Source: TMED109 sp015660425 (lineage in GTDB: Bacteria > Pseudomonadota > Alphaproteobacteria > TMED109). Taken from it: 48,757 nt of DNA. Below are positions 17,644 through 27,186 of this stretch, one piece after another. The notes under the pieces were generated by a model. That model was not told where the DNA came from. It did not search any database and saw nothing but the letters and a program-made list of their open reading frames with translations. Position 1 is the first letter of the stretch; each line of letters begins with the position of its first letter. A program made the position numbers and the translations under genes. The stretch lies in contig JAPYTH010000012.1 of assembly GCA_029936295.1 (NCBI GenBank), positions 1-48,757 of the forward strand. The letters run 5' to 3'.

Positions 17644-17676
17644 TTAAAATCCTATAGTTCAATTTATTAATAATTA

Positions 17677-18000
17677 TTATTGTGTTTTCTTGCCACTATT
17701 TTCAGAAATTACTTCAGTTATAGTTGATCTAACAACTTTAACTTTTACATTTTCAGCTATCTCAACAGAAGCAATTCTTTCATCTTCAATTTTAGCTATA
17801 GTTCCCATCAAACCTCCTGCAGTAACTATTTTATCACCTTTGGACAAAGCTGCTACCATCGATCTATGGTCTTTCATTTTTTTTTGTTGTGGTCTAATTA
17901 ATAAAAAATAAAAAACTGCAAATATTAATACTAATGGAGCAATTTGAATTAAAAATCCAGATCCTCCTCCTCCTTGTGCCATAGCTTCTGAAATAAACAT
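17677..18000 (-). CDS. yajC: Sec translocase accessory subunit YajC
   Basis: The 107-residue protein has one TM helix (about 19-40) followed by the hallmark FYFLLIRPQQKKMKDH and a soluble domain with GDKIVTAGGLMGTI. It associates with SecDF at the translocon. The ATG is preceded by AAGGAG. As the first gene of the operon it faces the DUF815 gene across about 136 bp of AT-rich DNA, which should hold divergent promoters. Confidence 0.96.
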   Translation of the reverse strand: MFISEAMAQGGGGSGFLIQIAPLVLIFAVFYFLLIRPQQKKMKDHRSMVAALSKGDKIVTAGGLMGTIAKIEDERIASVEIAENVKVKVVRSTITEVISENSGKKTQ

Positions 18001-18136
18001 TTAAACTCCTTAAATAAAAAATATAACTTCTAACCCTTATATTGCAAAGTATATACTGAAGGTTTAAAGTAATAAATATTAAATACTATATTATTGCAAC
18101 AAAAACTATTATTCTTATTGCCTTAATGGAAAAAAG

Positions 18137-19000
18137 ATGAATATCAATGATCAAATTATATCTTTACTTGAAAGATCAACTAAAGCTTTAGAAAAAATTT
18201 CAAAACCAAACAATCGGCATAAAGTTAAAATATCCAGTGAAAATGGTTATTTATGGTCTGCAGAAAACTTTGAATTAATTCCAGTAAAAAATATTAATGC
18301 TATAAATATTAATTTATTAAAAGGTATTGATCATGTAAAATCAATACTTTTAGATAATACCACACAATTTTCAGAAGGCTATACTGCTAATAATGTCCTG
18401 TTATGGGGTGCTAGAGGCATGGGAAAATCATCATTAGTAAAATCTGTTCATAGAGAGCTATGTTACAAAAATAATAAAAACCGATTAATTTTAATTGAAA
18501 TTTATAGAGATGATATTAAAACTCTGCCAGTATTGATATCTCAATTGAATAATTTTAAATATCGATTTATCATATTCTGTGATGACCTTTCTTTTGATAA
18601 TAATGAAAATCATTATAAATCATTAAAAGCTGTTCTTGATGGTGGTATTATGAATAGGTCTGACAATATTATATTTTATGCTACTTCTAATAGAAGACAC
18701 TTAATGCCAAGATCCATGATTGAAAATGAGAAATCAACTTCTATTACTCCATCAGAAAGTGCAGAAGAAAAAATTTCTTTATCTGATCGATTTGGTTTAT
18801 GGTTAGGTTTTTATCAATGCTCTCAAGATGACTATCTAAATATAATACAATCATATGCTCGTCATTTTAAATTAAAAATAAATGAAAATAGTTTAAAAGA
18901 ACTTGCTATAGAATGGTCTGTAACTAGAGGGTCTAGATCTGGAAGAGTAGCATGGCAATTTATTCAAGATAGAGCCGGTAAACTTAAAATAAAACTTTAA
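18137..19000 (+). CDS. DUF815-family AAA-type ATPase
   Basis: This 287-residue protein has a Walker A (WGARGMGKSSLVKSVH, residues about 94-109) and a Walker B-like IIFCDDLSF. The DUF815 block follows with ATSNRRHLMP, SLSDRFGLWLGFYQCSQDDY and RGSRSGRVAWQFIQDR. The arginine-rich blocks resemble sensor/arginine-finger elements of AAA proteins. The family is common beside yajC-secDF in Alphaproteobacteria, but its biochemical role is unknown. It converges on the nlpD-like gene, whose end lies four bases away. Confidence 0.88.
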   Translation: MNINDQIISLLERSTKALEKISKPNNRHKVKISSENGYLWSAENFELIPVKNINAININLLKGIDHVKSILLDNTTQFSEGYTANNVLLWGARGMGKSSLVKSVHRELCYKNNKNRLILIEIYRDDIKTLPVLISQLNNFKYRFIIFCDDLSFDNNENHYKSLKAVLDGGIMNRSDNIIFYATSNRRHLMPRSMIENEKSTSITPSESAEEKISLSDRFGLWLGFYQCSQDDYLNIIQSYARHFKLKINENSLKELAIEWSVTRGSRSGRVAWQFIQDRAGKLKIKL

Positions 19001-19004
19001 TATT

Positions 19005-19901
19005 TTATGGCAAATACTTTAAGGGATCTAAAGGACCATTAACATCTCTAATCTCAAAATGTAATTGTGGCAAAGAGACCTTACCACTATTACCTAGGGA
19101 TGCTATTACTTGACCTTTTTTTACAAACTGTCCTTTCTTAACATTAATCTTTTCAAGGTGTGCATAAGCCGTGGTTTTATTGTCAGAATGCTTAATTAGA
19201 ATTAAATTGCCAAATGCCTGAATTTCATTTCCTGCATAAACTATTTTTCCTGATTCTACTGCAAAAACAGGGTCCCCTTTATTAGCAGAAATATTTATTC
19301 CATCATTACGTAAGCCTTTAGCTAATAACCCATAGTTTGATAAAATTTTACCTTTTACAGGCCATAAATAGGTTAAGTTAATTAAACTTTTATCATTTTT
19401 ATTATTTATAATTTTTGACTTTTTATCTCTATTCTTATTAGTTCTTTTTTCTTTTATTAGGCTCTTACATTCAATATTAACATTATAATTGTTTATTGGA
19501 ATAAATATTTTTTTACCTTCAAAAATTTTATCTTTTACTTTTAAATTATTTATACTTCTAATACTATTTACAGAGACACCATAACATTTAGCTATATCCC
19601 AAAGAGTATTACCTTTTTTAACTATATAAATTTTAGATATTGGTATTGTAAGTTTATCACCTTCATAAAGAATAAAAGGAGGCTTTAAATTATTTGCTTT
19701 TATAATAGAACGTATAGAAACTCCTTCTCTTTTAGAAATTGCATAAAGACTATCACCTGCATATACGTTAATCGTTCTAGAAATAAAATTTTTATTCACA
19801 AAGGATTCATTTTTATTTACTACTGGTGCTAAATATTTATTCGTTGTGCAAGAAGTCAAAAAAAATATTATAGATATAAAAATTAAATTCTTATAGTTCA
19901 T
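19005..19901 (-). CDS. nlpD: NlpD-like LysM/M23 lipoprotein, probably non-catalytic
   Basis: A lipobox FLTSC marks an outer-membrane lipoprotein. Two LysM peptidoglycan-binding repeats follow (about residues 46-88, INVYAGDSLYAI, and 92-137, YIVKKGNTLWDI), then a basic linker and a C-terminal LytM/M23 domain (about 178-298). The zinc ligands of active M23 enzymes are missing. The HxGxD segment is replaced by NDGINISA, and the HxH motif is reduced to QLHFEI. E. coli NlpD is degenerate in the same way and activates the amidase AmiC during septal wall splitting. I infer the same role. It follows pcm and surE, the usual order. Confidence 0.85.
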   Translation of the reverse strand: MNYKNLIFISIIFFLTSCTTNKYLAPVVNKNESFVNKNFISRTINVYAGDSLYAISKREGVSIRSIIKANNLKPPFILYEGDKLTIPISKIYIVKKGNTLWDIAKCYGVSVNSIRSINNLKVKDKIFEGKKIFIPINNYNVNIECKSLIKEKRTNKNRDKKSKIINNKNDKSLINLTYLWPVKGKILSNYGLLAKGLRNDGINISANKGDPVFAVESGKIVYAGNEIQAFGNLILIKHSDNKTTAYAHLEKINVKKGQFVKKGQVIASLGNSGKVSLPQLHFEIRDVNGPLDPLKYLP

Positions 19902-19930
19902 AAATCATCTCTAAAAATTTTGATAAAACA

Positions 19931-20530
19931 TTATAATAAAAAACCTCTATTAATTTCATAATTAGATTTAACTAAACCCTTACCATTATGTGGTAGAGAA
20001 CTACAATAATATTGTCCATTATCATATGTTTTTGCAGTAATTAACACACCTTCATCTTGAGTCAAATTAGAATACAAATATTTAGGTTCATTTTTAACAC
20101 AACAATCAATATATATGGCGTCAAATGGACCAGCATCAAGCCAACCTAATTTACCGTCACCATGTTTATAAGATATTTTGTTTGAGATATTTTTTAAGAT
20201 ATTACTAGAAAAAGTATAAGCCTCTTTATTTAATTCAATAGTATATACACGATTATAAATCTTTGATAATAATGCTGTTTGCCAACCTGATCCAGTTCCA
20301 ATTTCTAATACATTCCTTACTTTATTATTAAGACTTAAACCTAAATAAATCATTTTAGCAATATCACTTGTTTTAGAAGCTAAGACATCATTAAAAATTT
20401 TTAAGTCTAGATCTTCCATAGCAAAACCTTTTAAATTATTAGGCAAAAAAATTTCTCTAGAAAAAAAACTTATAGCATTATAAATTCTATCATCTAATAT
20501 GCCATTCTGTCGTAATTCTAACAACATCAT
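19931..20530 (-). CDS. pcm: Protein-L-isoaspartate O-methyltransferase
   Basis: The enzyme methylates isoaspartate in aged proteins using SAM, starting their repair. VLEIGTGSGWQTALLSKI is SAM motif I, YTIELNKEAY motif II, and HGDGKLGWLDAGPFDAIYID carries the family's GDG and Asp-rich motif. At 199 residues it is slightly short. The frame stays open upstream of the ATG at 20530 (DLDDRNL), and that stretch resembles the family N-terminus, so a non-ATG start overlapping the surE stop is possible. It sits between surE and the nlpD-like gene; the window carries a second, diverged copy at 43362-44030. Confidence 0.88.
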   Translation of the reverse strand: MMLLELRQNGILDDRIYNAISFFSREIFLPNNLKGFAMEDLDLKIFNDVLASKTSDIAKMIYLGLSLNNKVRNVLEIGTGSGWQTALLSKIYNRVYTIELNKEAYTFSSNILKNISNKISYKHGDGKLGWLDAGPFDAIYIDCCVKNEPKYLYSNLTQDEGVLITAKTYDNGQYYCSSLPHNGKGLVKSNYEINRGFLL

Positions 20531-20552
20531 TAAATTTCTGTCATCTAAATCA

Positions 20553-21335
20553 TTAATTTTTATTGAATTGTTCCTTATAATTGTTAAAAAAATACTTCTC
20601 AGTCATATCTGAATTAAGTGGAGTAATAGAAATATAATTGTTTTTTATTGCCCATATATCACTATCTTTATTTTCCTCTTCTTTAGAACGCTCTGTAGTA
20701 AGCCAATAATAAGGAATATTTTTTGGATCTTTTCTAATAATATAATTTCCGACAGGCTTTCTTCTTGCTAAATAAGTTAACTTTATATCTATAATATCTT
20801 CAGCACTAACATTTGGGAAGTTGACATTAAAAAAATTATTTTTTAATACATCTATTTTTAAAAAATCAAGAATTATTTGTTTTAAGTACCTATCTATTGC
20901 AGACCAATTATCTACATCATTATCCTTTGAAATTATTTTTGATAAAGCAACTGATTTTATATTCCTCAATGATCCCTCTAATGCTGCACATGTAGTACCT
21001 GAATATGATACATCATCAGCTAAATTTTCTCCCATATTTATTCCAGATAATAATAAATCTGGGTTAGAATTCTTTAAAATATTAAAAAAACCTAACATAA
21101 CACAATCTGTAGGGGTTCCATTACAAGTATAAAACTTATTATCAATTTTATTCAATCTTAATGGATGAGATAATGTAATAGAATGCCCAAAGCCTGAACA
21201 ATTATTTTCAGGAACAACTACAAAATAATTATTAGTAATTTCCTTAACTATATTAATCATTTTATTAAGGCCAGTTGTATAAGGACCGTCATCATTTGTA
21301 ATAAATATTAAAGGATTATCTTTAATTTTATTCAT
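20553..21335 (-). CDS. surE: 5'/3'-nucleotidase SurE
   Basis: The 260-residue metal-dependent nucleotidase has the N-terminal ITNDDGP metal site, the GFGHSITLSHPL loop with the metal-binding Ser, and LLLSGINMGENLADDVSYSG with the conserved Asn. The Asp-Asp-Ser-Asn set is complete. The family dephosphorylates nucleoside monophosphates and supports stationary-phase survival. The gene overlaps serS by eight bases. Confidence 0.96.
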   Translation of the reverse strand: MNKIKDNPLIFITNDDGPYTTGLNKMINIVKEITNNYFVVVPENNCSGFGHSITLSHPLRLNKIDNKFYTCNGTPTDCVMLGFFNILKNSNPDLLLSGINMGENLADDVSYSGTTCAALEGSLRNIKSVALSKIISKDNDVDNWSAIDRYLKQIILDFLKIDVLKNNFFNVNFPNVSAEDIIDIKLTYLARRKPVGNYIIRKDPKNIPYYWLTTERSKEEENKDSDIWAIKNNYISITPLNSDMTEKYFFNNYKEQFNKN

Positions 21336-22602
21336 TAAGAGCTATCATATCTAAGCCATTCATGTATGGCTTTAAGACAACTGGTATATTTACACTACCA
21401 TCCTTGTTTTGATAGTTTTCTAATATAGCTAATAATGCCCTTCCTACAGCCACTCCAGACCCATTTAAAGTGTGTACTGGCTCAATATCATTGTTTAAAT
21501 TTCTCATTCGTGCATTCATTCGCCTCGATTGAAAGCTCAAGCAATTAGAGCAACTAGATATTTCTCTATACTGATTTTGAGAAGGTAACCAGACTTCAAT
21601 ATCGTATGTTTTAGATGCCGAAAAACCTAAATCACCACAGCATAAAATAACTACTCTATAAGGTAGTTCTAACTGCTTCAGTATTTCTTCAGCACAAGAC
21701 AACATTCTTTCATGTTCTGCAACTGAATCTTCTGCCTTAACAATCGATACCAACTCAACTTTTTTAAACTCATGTAACCTAATCATTCCTTTTGTATCTT
21801 GTCCAGCTGATCCTGCTTCTGATCTAAAACAAGTTGTTAATGCTGTATATCTTATAGGTAAAGATACACTTGGGATAATTTCATCTGCAACTATATTTGT
21901 TAAAGGGACTTCAGCTGTAGGAATTAACCAATGATCAGAATTAGTTTTAAACAAATCTTTAGAGAATTTAGGAAGTTGGCCAGTACCAAATAAAGCTTTA
22001 TCTCTTACTAAGCTAGGTGGACTTATCTCAATATACTTATGTTTCTGAGTATGAATATTTAACATAAAAGAACATAAAGCTCTCTCTAATAGAGCCAATT
22101 TATCTTTTAATATAACAAACCTTGCTCCAGACATATCAGCTGCTTTATCAAAATCCATCATGTTTAATTTATACCCAATAACATCATGTGATAAAGGCTT
22201 AAAAGGAAAAACAGGCTTATTACCAAAAACTTTAATTTCCTTATTAGATTCTTCATTAACCCCATCTGGAGTATCTTCAGATGGAATATTAGGTATTACT
22301 TCTAAAAATTGTTTTATTTTTAAACTTACGGAATTACTTTTTTCTTGTAACGAAATAATATCTAATTTTAATTTAGCTACCTGCTCCATCTCTAATTTTG
22401 TATCTTCACCTTTAGCTTTTTTAATACCAATAATTTTTGATGAATTATTTCTTTCATTTTGTAATATTTGTAGTTGCAATAATAAAGCTACATAGGATTC
22501 ATATAATTTAGTAACTTCTATTGAAACGCTAGGAATACTTCTTCTTTTCATAGCCGTATCAAATAAAACTATATTTTCTTTAATCCATTTTATATCATGC
22601 AT
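21328..22602 (-). CDS. serS: Serine--tRNA ligase
   Basis: The 424-residue class II synthetase has an N-terminal antiparallel coiled coil (about residues 30-105) that grips the long variable arm of tRNA-Ser. Its catalytic core has motif 2 (ALTTCFRSEAGSAGQDTKG, then IRLHEFKKVEL) and motif 3 (NGSGVAVGRALLAILENYQ). The length is standard. It lies between tatC and surE in the leftward operon, 11 bases downstream of tatC. Confidence 0.97.
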   Translation of the reverse strand: MHDIKWIKENIVLFDTAMKRRSIPSVSIEVTKLYESYVALLLQLQILQNERNNSSKIIGIKKAKGEDTKLEMEQVAKLKLDIISLQEKSNSVSLKIKQFLEVIPNIPSEDTPDGVNEESNKEIKVFGNKPVFPFKPLSHDVIGYKLNMMDFDKAADMSGARFVILKDKLALLERALCSFMLNIHTQKHKYIEISPPSLVRDKALFGTGQLPKFSKDLFKTNSDHWLIPTAEVPLTNIVADEIIPSVSLPIRYTALTTCFRSEAGSAGQDTKGMIRLHEFKKVELVSIVKAEDSVAEHERMLSCAEEILKQLELPYRVVILCCGDLGFSASKTYDIEVWLPSQNQYREISSCSNCLSFQSRRMNARMRNLNNDIEPVHTLNGSGVAVGRALLAILENYQNKDGSVNIPVVLKPYMNGLDMIALNE

Positions 22603-22613
22603 AAACAGTACCT

Positions 22614-23510
22614 TTAGTCTTCAGAATAATCCGTTTCTGGAATATCATCAATATCATCAATATTATTTTCTTTTACAGACTTTTTAGTACTCTCAGAATC
22701 ATCTGGATCATCTGAATTATTTGTATCTGTATTTCTTTTTCTTTCCATAATTAAAGCGAGACGAATAGAAATTTCATAAAGTATTATTATAGGTATACCT
22801 AGCCCAACCTGACTAATAAGATCAGGAGGAGTTAATAAAGCAGCTGCACCAAAAGCACCTACAAATGCAAATTTTCTTTTTTTTCTCATTCCTTTTGATG
22901 TGACGAGACCAGCTCTAGCTAACAAGGATACTGCTACAGGTAATTGAAAAGCTAAACCAAATGCAAACATTAGTTTTAACACTAATGATAAATATTCATT
23001 AACCTTCGCTTCAAGCTCAATAGCTAAACCTGTTTCTAAACCTGTAGTTTGAAATCCTAAAAAAAATCTCCAAGCCAATGGAAAAATAAAATAATATACT
23101 AAAGACGCCCCTAGCGCAAAAAGCACAGGAGTAGCAATTAAAAAAGGATAAAAGGCTTTTCTTTCATTCTTATATAAACCAGGTGCAGCAAATTTATAAA
23201 TTTGAGATGCTATTACAGGAAAAGAAATAAATAATGCAGCATAAAAAGAAACTTTTAAATAAGTAAAAAAAGCTTCTGTTAATCCTGTATATATCATTCT
23301 AGGGTTTTCATACCCCATGTCTTGATAAGTAACTTGTAAAGGTTTTACTAAAAAACCATATATATAATCAGCAAATAAATAACAAATTAAAAAAGCTATA
23401 AAAAATGCTATTACGGCCCACTTTAATCTATCTCTCAATTCTATTAAATGAGAAACCAAAGGCGCCTTAGAATTCTTTACATTTTCATTATCTAAATTAT
23501 TATCTGTCAT
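22614..23510 (-). CDS. tatC: Sec-independent protein translocase TatC
   Basis: TatC is the twin-arginine signal receptor in the inner membrane. The 298-residue protein opens with the signature HLIELRDRLKWAVIAFF, has FLVKPLQ and FTYLKVSFYAALFISFPVIA, and six predicted TM helices. The C-terminal tail of about 45 residues is strongly acidic and Asp/Ser-rich, which makes it longer than E. coli TatC (258 residues). It starts 17 bp after the restored tatB stop. Confidence 0.96.
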   Translation of the reverse strand: MTDNNLDNENVKNSKAPLVSHLIELRDRLKWAVIAFFIAFLICYLFADYIYGFLVKPLQVTYQDMGYENPRMIYTGLTEAFFTYLKVSFYAALFISFPVIASQIYKFAAPGLYKNERKAFYPFLIATPVLFALGASLVYYFIFPLAWRFFLGFQTTGLETGLAIELEAKVNEYLSLVLKLMFAFGLAFQLPVAVSLLARAGLVTSKGMRKKRKFAFVGAFGAAALLTPPDLISQVGLGIPIIILYEISIRLALIMERKRNTDTNNSDDPDDSESTKKSVKENNIDDIDDIPETDYSED

Positions 23511-23527
23511 TATATTTCATAGAATTG

Positions 23528-24123
23528 CTAAGTAGTTGAAGTTTTGTTATTCTGTTTTAAATTATTTTTGGTGTCTTTTTTTAAAGTATCATCATTATTT
23601 TTTTTATCAGCTACTTCATCATTTTTGTTAAGAGGAATGGGCCATGCTGAACTTGGTTTATTATTNNNNNNNNNNNNNNNNNNNNNNNNNNNNNNNNNNN
23701 NNNNNNNNNNNNNNNNNNNNNNNNNNNNNNNNNNNNNNNNNNNNNNNNNNNNNNNNNNNNNNNNNCTACTTCATCATTTTTGTTAAGAGGAATGGGCCAT
23801 GCTGAACTTGGTTTATTATTTGTTTTATCGTCTACTACATCTACACCACGTAACATTTCAGTTAGCTCACCTTCAGAGTCAATAGTTTCTGTCATGCCCT
23901 TCGTAATACCTGTTCTTGCAGATTCAATTTGTTTTTTAACTTCATCAAGTTCAGAATCTCTTACTGCATCATCTACTGTATTCTGGAACTCTCTAGATAA
24001 TGATTTTAACTTACCTATCCATATGCCTACGGTCCTAAGTGCTTTAGGAATATCCTTAGGTCCTACTACAAATAATGCAATAACTGTTATGACTAAAATT
24101 TCAGTCCAGCCTATATCAAGCAT
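23528..24123 (-). CDS. tatB: Sec-independent protein translocase TatB (interrupted by an artefactual N gap)
   Basis: The N-terminus LDIGWTEILVITVIALFVVGPKDIP is the TatB membrane helix and hinge, followed by the amphipathic helix RTVGIWIGKLKSLSREFQ and a variable acidic domain. A 100-N run with a duplicated 55-bp flank (155 bases, not a multiple of three) breaks the frame. Removing gap and one copy gives one open frame that continues VADKKNNDDTLKKD and ends at a TAG at 23528-23530. The protein is then 146 residues, ending just before tatC. TatB pairs with TatC in recognising folded twin-arginine substrates. Confidence 0.9.
23611..23820. other. Scaffold gap (23666-23765) inside tatB flanked by identical 55-bp copies
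   Basis: The 55 bases at 23611-23665, beginning CTACTTCATCATTTTTGTTA, are repeated exactly at 23766-23820 on either side of 100 N. Collapsing the duplication restores tatB, which is strong evidence that the gap is a scaffolding artefact and no sequence is missing. The flank length equals that of the gap at 3591-3690. Confidence 0.92.
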
Positions 24124-24152
24124 ATTAGACTCCTTTTATTGGTAGACCTCTT

Positions 24153-24371
24153 TTAACTAGGTTTAGAGTCTTTATTGCTAGCTGTTTCCTTTTTTGCTGA
24201 AACAACATCATCTTCATCTACTTCTGCAGAATTTTCCTCTTCTTTCATGCCAGTTTTAAAGTTTTTAATTCCTTTTGCTACATCACCCATTACACGTGGT
24301 ATCTTTCCTGCACCAAAAAGAATTAGAACAATTGCTAAAATTAAAACAATTTGCCAAATTCCTATACTCAT
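24153..24371 (-). CDS. tatA: Sec-independent protein translocase TatA
   Basis: TatA polymerises to form the twin-arginine transport pore. The N-terminus MSIGIWQIVLILAIVLILFG, then AGKIPRVMGDVAKGIKNFK, is the standard TM helix, hinge and amphipathic helix. A charged Glu/Asp and Ser/Lys tail follows. I chose the ATG at 24371 because GGAGGT lies eight bases upstream; an in-frame ATG at 24386 would overlap that site. The 72-residue length is typical. The order tatA-tatB-tatC with short gaps indicates one operon. Confidence 0.95.
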   Translation of the reverse strand: MSIGIWQIVLILAIVLILFGAGKIPRVMGDVAKGIKNFKTGMKEEENSAEVDEDDVVSAKKETASNKDSKPS

Positions 24372-24462
24372 AAAACTTACCTCCATTTATTCTTGTTTAA
24401 AAGACATATTCTAATAATTAACTAAAAGAATAACCTTATGTTTATTAATGTATATACTTTAT

Positions 24463-25506
24463 TTATTTATTAGGAAACACAAAAGCCCAATCTTTATTAA
24501 ATAATAATTTTTTGCGCTCATGTATTTCTTTAAAAATATTTGAATATACTAAAAATTTTAAATTATTACCTTTATTTTTATCTTCAATTTCAATTTCGGT
24601 TAATACACCCATATACTTATAACTTATTATTTTTATTGAAATTGCTTCTTCATTACTTTTAGGAATTGTAAATGCGTCAGGCCTAATAAGTACTTCATAA
24701 TCATTACTAGCAATTTTATCATTTATATCAATTTTTCCAAAAGGTGTAGTTATAAAGCCATTATTTGCGTTACTTCTGTAACAAGTTATAGGACCCAATA
24801 AACGAGAAGAAAATGCATGCTTTGCATTGCAATACAACTCTTTTGGAGTGCCTTGATCTATTATTTTTCCATCAAACATTACTACTATTCTATCAGCTAA
24901 CTTCATTGCTTCTTGTGGATCATGCGTAACCATAATAGTAGGAGTTTTTGATTCTTTTAAAATATTAATTATATCATAAGCAATATCATATTTAGACCAA
25001 ACATCCAAAGAACCAAAGGGTTCATCTAATAGCATAACGGTAGGATTATTTGCTAAAGCTCTAGCTAGAGCAACTCTCTGTTGTTCTCCCCCAGACATAG
25101 TATTTCCATATCTATCTGAAAAACCTTCTAAACCAACTTTTATCAACAGGTTTTCTACAATTTTACTATTGGTAATACTTTTATTTGAGAAAGAAAAACC
25201 TATATTATTTTTTACAGATAAATGTGGAAATAAAGCTATATCTTGAAATAGCATCCCAATAGATCTTTTTTCAGTTGGCACATACTTATTTCCAAAAACT
25301 ATGTTTTCTCCAACTTCTATTTGACCTGATATAGGATCTTCAAAACCAGCTATCAATCTTAATAAAGTAGTTTTACCACAACCACTTGGACCTAATATAC
25401 AAACTACTTCGCCTGGGCATACTTCTAAACTAAAATTATTAATAGATTTTCCATTTTTATAACAATGACTTATGTTAGATATTTTTAAAATTTTACTACT
25501 ACCCAT
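24463..25506 (-). CDS. fbpC: Ferric iron ABC transporter, ATP-binding protein (FbpC-like)
   Basis: The 347-residue ATPase has Walker A GPSGCGKTTLLRLIAGFE, a Q-loop MLFQDIALFPHLSV, signature MSGGEQQRVALARALA, Walker B VMLLDEPFGSLD and switch His MVTHDPQEAM. A C-terminal TOBE-like regulatory region (about 235-347, with LIRPDAF) follows. It is of the spermidine/iron (PotA/FbpC) class, and the neighbouring permease and iron-type binding protein point to Fe3+. The spacing to fbpB is 24 bases. Confidence 0.9.
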   Translation of the reverse strand: MGSSKILKISNISHCYKNGKSINNFSLEVCPGEVVCILGPSGCGKTTLLRLIAGFEDPISGQIEVGENIVFGNKYVPTEKRSIGMLFQDIALFPHLSVKNNIGFSFSNKSITNSKIVENLLIKVGLEGFSDRYGNTMSGGEQQRVALARALANNPTVMLLDEPFGSLDVWSKYDIAYDIINILKESKTPTIMVTHDPQEAMKLADRIVVMFDGKIIDQGTPKELYCNAKHAFSSRLLGPITCYRSNANNGFITTPFGKIDINDKIASNDYEVLIRPDAFTIPKSNEEAISIKIISYKYMGVLTEIEIEDKNKGNNLKFLVYSNIFKEIHERKKLLFNKDWAFVFPNK

Positions 25507-25530
25507 ATGTTTTTATATTACTTATTAATA

Positions 25531-27141
25531 TTATTGTCTAATTACCTTTGTTAAAAAATATAAAGGTATTAAACATACTAATATAATTGCAAGAAGTGGT
25601 GCTGCTGCATCTTGTAATCTATCATCAATGGCGAATTCATGTGCTTTAATTGCTAAAGTTGATAACCCAAATGGGCGTAAAATCATAGTAGCAGGTAATT
25701 CTTTCAATACATCAACAAAAACAATTAGCAACCCTAAAGAAATTCCACCCAGGCCAATTTTTAGATGTATGTTTGTAAGAATTCTTCTATTTGATTTTCC
25801 TAAAATTTTTGCTGCATAGTCAATAGATTTAGATATTTTTATAAAAGAATTTTCTACCGATTGCATTGATAAAGCTAAAAACCTCACTAAATAAGCAAAC
25901 AATAATGCAAACCAAGTACCAGTTATTATTAATCCAGTTGAAAAATTAAAATATTTTAAACTAAAATTATTAATAAAATTATCTAACCAAACTAATGGTA
26001 TTAAAATTCCAATTGCTGCTACAGCACCAGGTATCGAGTAACCTAAACTTGCAACTCTTGCAAAGGGCGTAACTATTTTAGAATTAGTTCTCATACCATA
26101 GACTATTATTAATGCAAATATTATGCATAAGACGGATGCTGATAAAGCTAAAGCAAAAGAAGATAAAGCTACATTTATAAATGAAACAGAATAAATATTG
26201 TTAATACCATCTAAAGACCATAATACTAATACTATAAAAGGAATTACAAAACCAATAACAATCGGAATAATACAAGTAATTACAGCCAATATACTAAAAA
26301 TTCTATTTAATTTTTTTAATTTGTATTTTTTATCACTTCTTATCTCATTATTATATTGTGCCCTACCTCTAAGTTTTTTTTCAACTGTAATTATTATTGC
26401 AATACTAATTAATAATATTGCAGATAATTTTCCGGCTGATGCAATGTCTCCTAAATTAAACCATGCTTTGTAAATACCTTTAGTAAAGGTATCTATACCT
26501 AAATAATCAGAAACTCCATAATCTGCCAAAGTTTCCATAATAACTAAAGTAACTCCCCCTGCCAAAGCTGGACGCCCCAGAGGTAAGGAGACTTTAAATA
26601 TTATTTGCATTATATTTAATCCAGAAATTTTAGCTATTTCTGTGTAACTTCCAGATTGAGAAATAAATGCTTGTCTCATGAGAAGGTATACATATGGATA
26701 TAAACTAAAAATAAATACAAATATTGCTCCATAAATTGAATAAAAATTAATAGATTTAATATTATGATTAAAGATTAATGAAATTGTATTAGTAATAAAA
26801 CCTCCATAGCCAAGCAAATCTGCATATACATATGCTACAGCGTAAGAAGGAATAGCTAAAGGAAGGAATAGTAGCCATTCAATATACTTTTTTAAAGGAA
26901 AAATATACATCGTAACTAACCATGCAGAAATCACTCCTATAAGGATAGTTCCAATCGATACAAATATTATTAAAATAATTGAGTTAAAAATATATGAAAT
27001 TAAGACAGTTTCCCTTAGATGTATCCATGTATCATCGCCAGGAACAATAAAAAAGAAAATTACTGTTACTATTGGTATAATAACAATTAAGCTTAATAAA
27101 ACTGATAGTAAAGCCCAGCTATTTTTTGTATAACTAATCAT
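25531..27141 (-). CDS. fbpB: Ferric iron ABC transporter, permease (FbpB-like)
   Basis: The 536-residue protein is a fused double permease with about 12 TM segments. Each half has an ATPase-coupling loop of the EAA type; the first reads EIAKISGLNIMQIIFKVSLP and the second has AKILGKSNRRILTNIHL. GRPALAGGVTLVIMETLADYG and PSYAVAYVYADLLG are typical of iron (Fbp/Sfu/Fut) permeases. It forms the transmembrane channel for the neighbouring ATPase. Confidence 0.9.
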   Translation of the reverse strand: MISYTKNSWALLSVLLSLIVIIPIVTVIFFFIVPGDDTWIHLRETVLISYIFNSIILIIFVSIGTILIGVISAWLVTMYIFPLKKYIEWLLFLPLAIPSYAVAYVYADLLGYGGFITNTISLIFNHNIKSINFYSIYGAIFVFIFSLYPYVYLLMRQAFISQSGSYTEIAKISGLNIMQIIFKVSLPLGRPALAGGVTLVIMETLADYGVSDYLGIDTFTKGIYKAWFNLGDIASAGKLSAILLISIAIIITVEKKLRGRAQYNNEIRSDKKYKLKKLNRIFSILAVITCIIPIVIGFVIPFIVLVLWSLDGINNIYSVSFINVALSSFALALSASVLCIIFALIIVYGMRTNSKIVTPFARVASLGYSIPGAVAAIGILIPLVWLDNFINNFSLKYFNFSTGLIITGTWFALLFAYLVRFLALSMQSVENSFIKISKSIDYAAKILGKSNRRILTNIHLKIGLGGISLGLLIVFVDVLKELPATMILRPFGLSTLAIKAHEFAIDDRLQDAAAPLLAIILVCLIPLYFLTKVIRQ

Positions 27142-27186
27142 TTATTAATTATATGTATAATAAAATAAATTATATATAGCATATTA

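Noticed and set aside
23544..24145. Plus-strand open frames opposite tatB, and a minus-strand frame ending at 23611
   Set aside because: They are shadows of tatB or result from the duplicated 55-bp flank with the out-of-frame gap.
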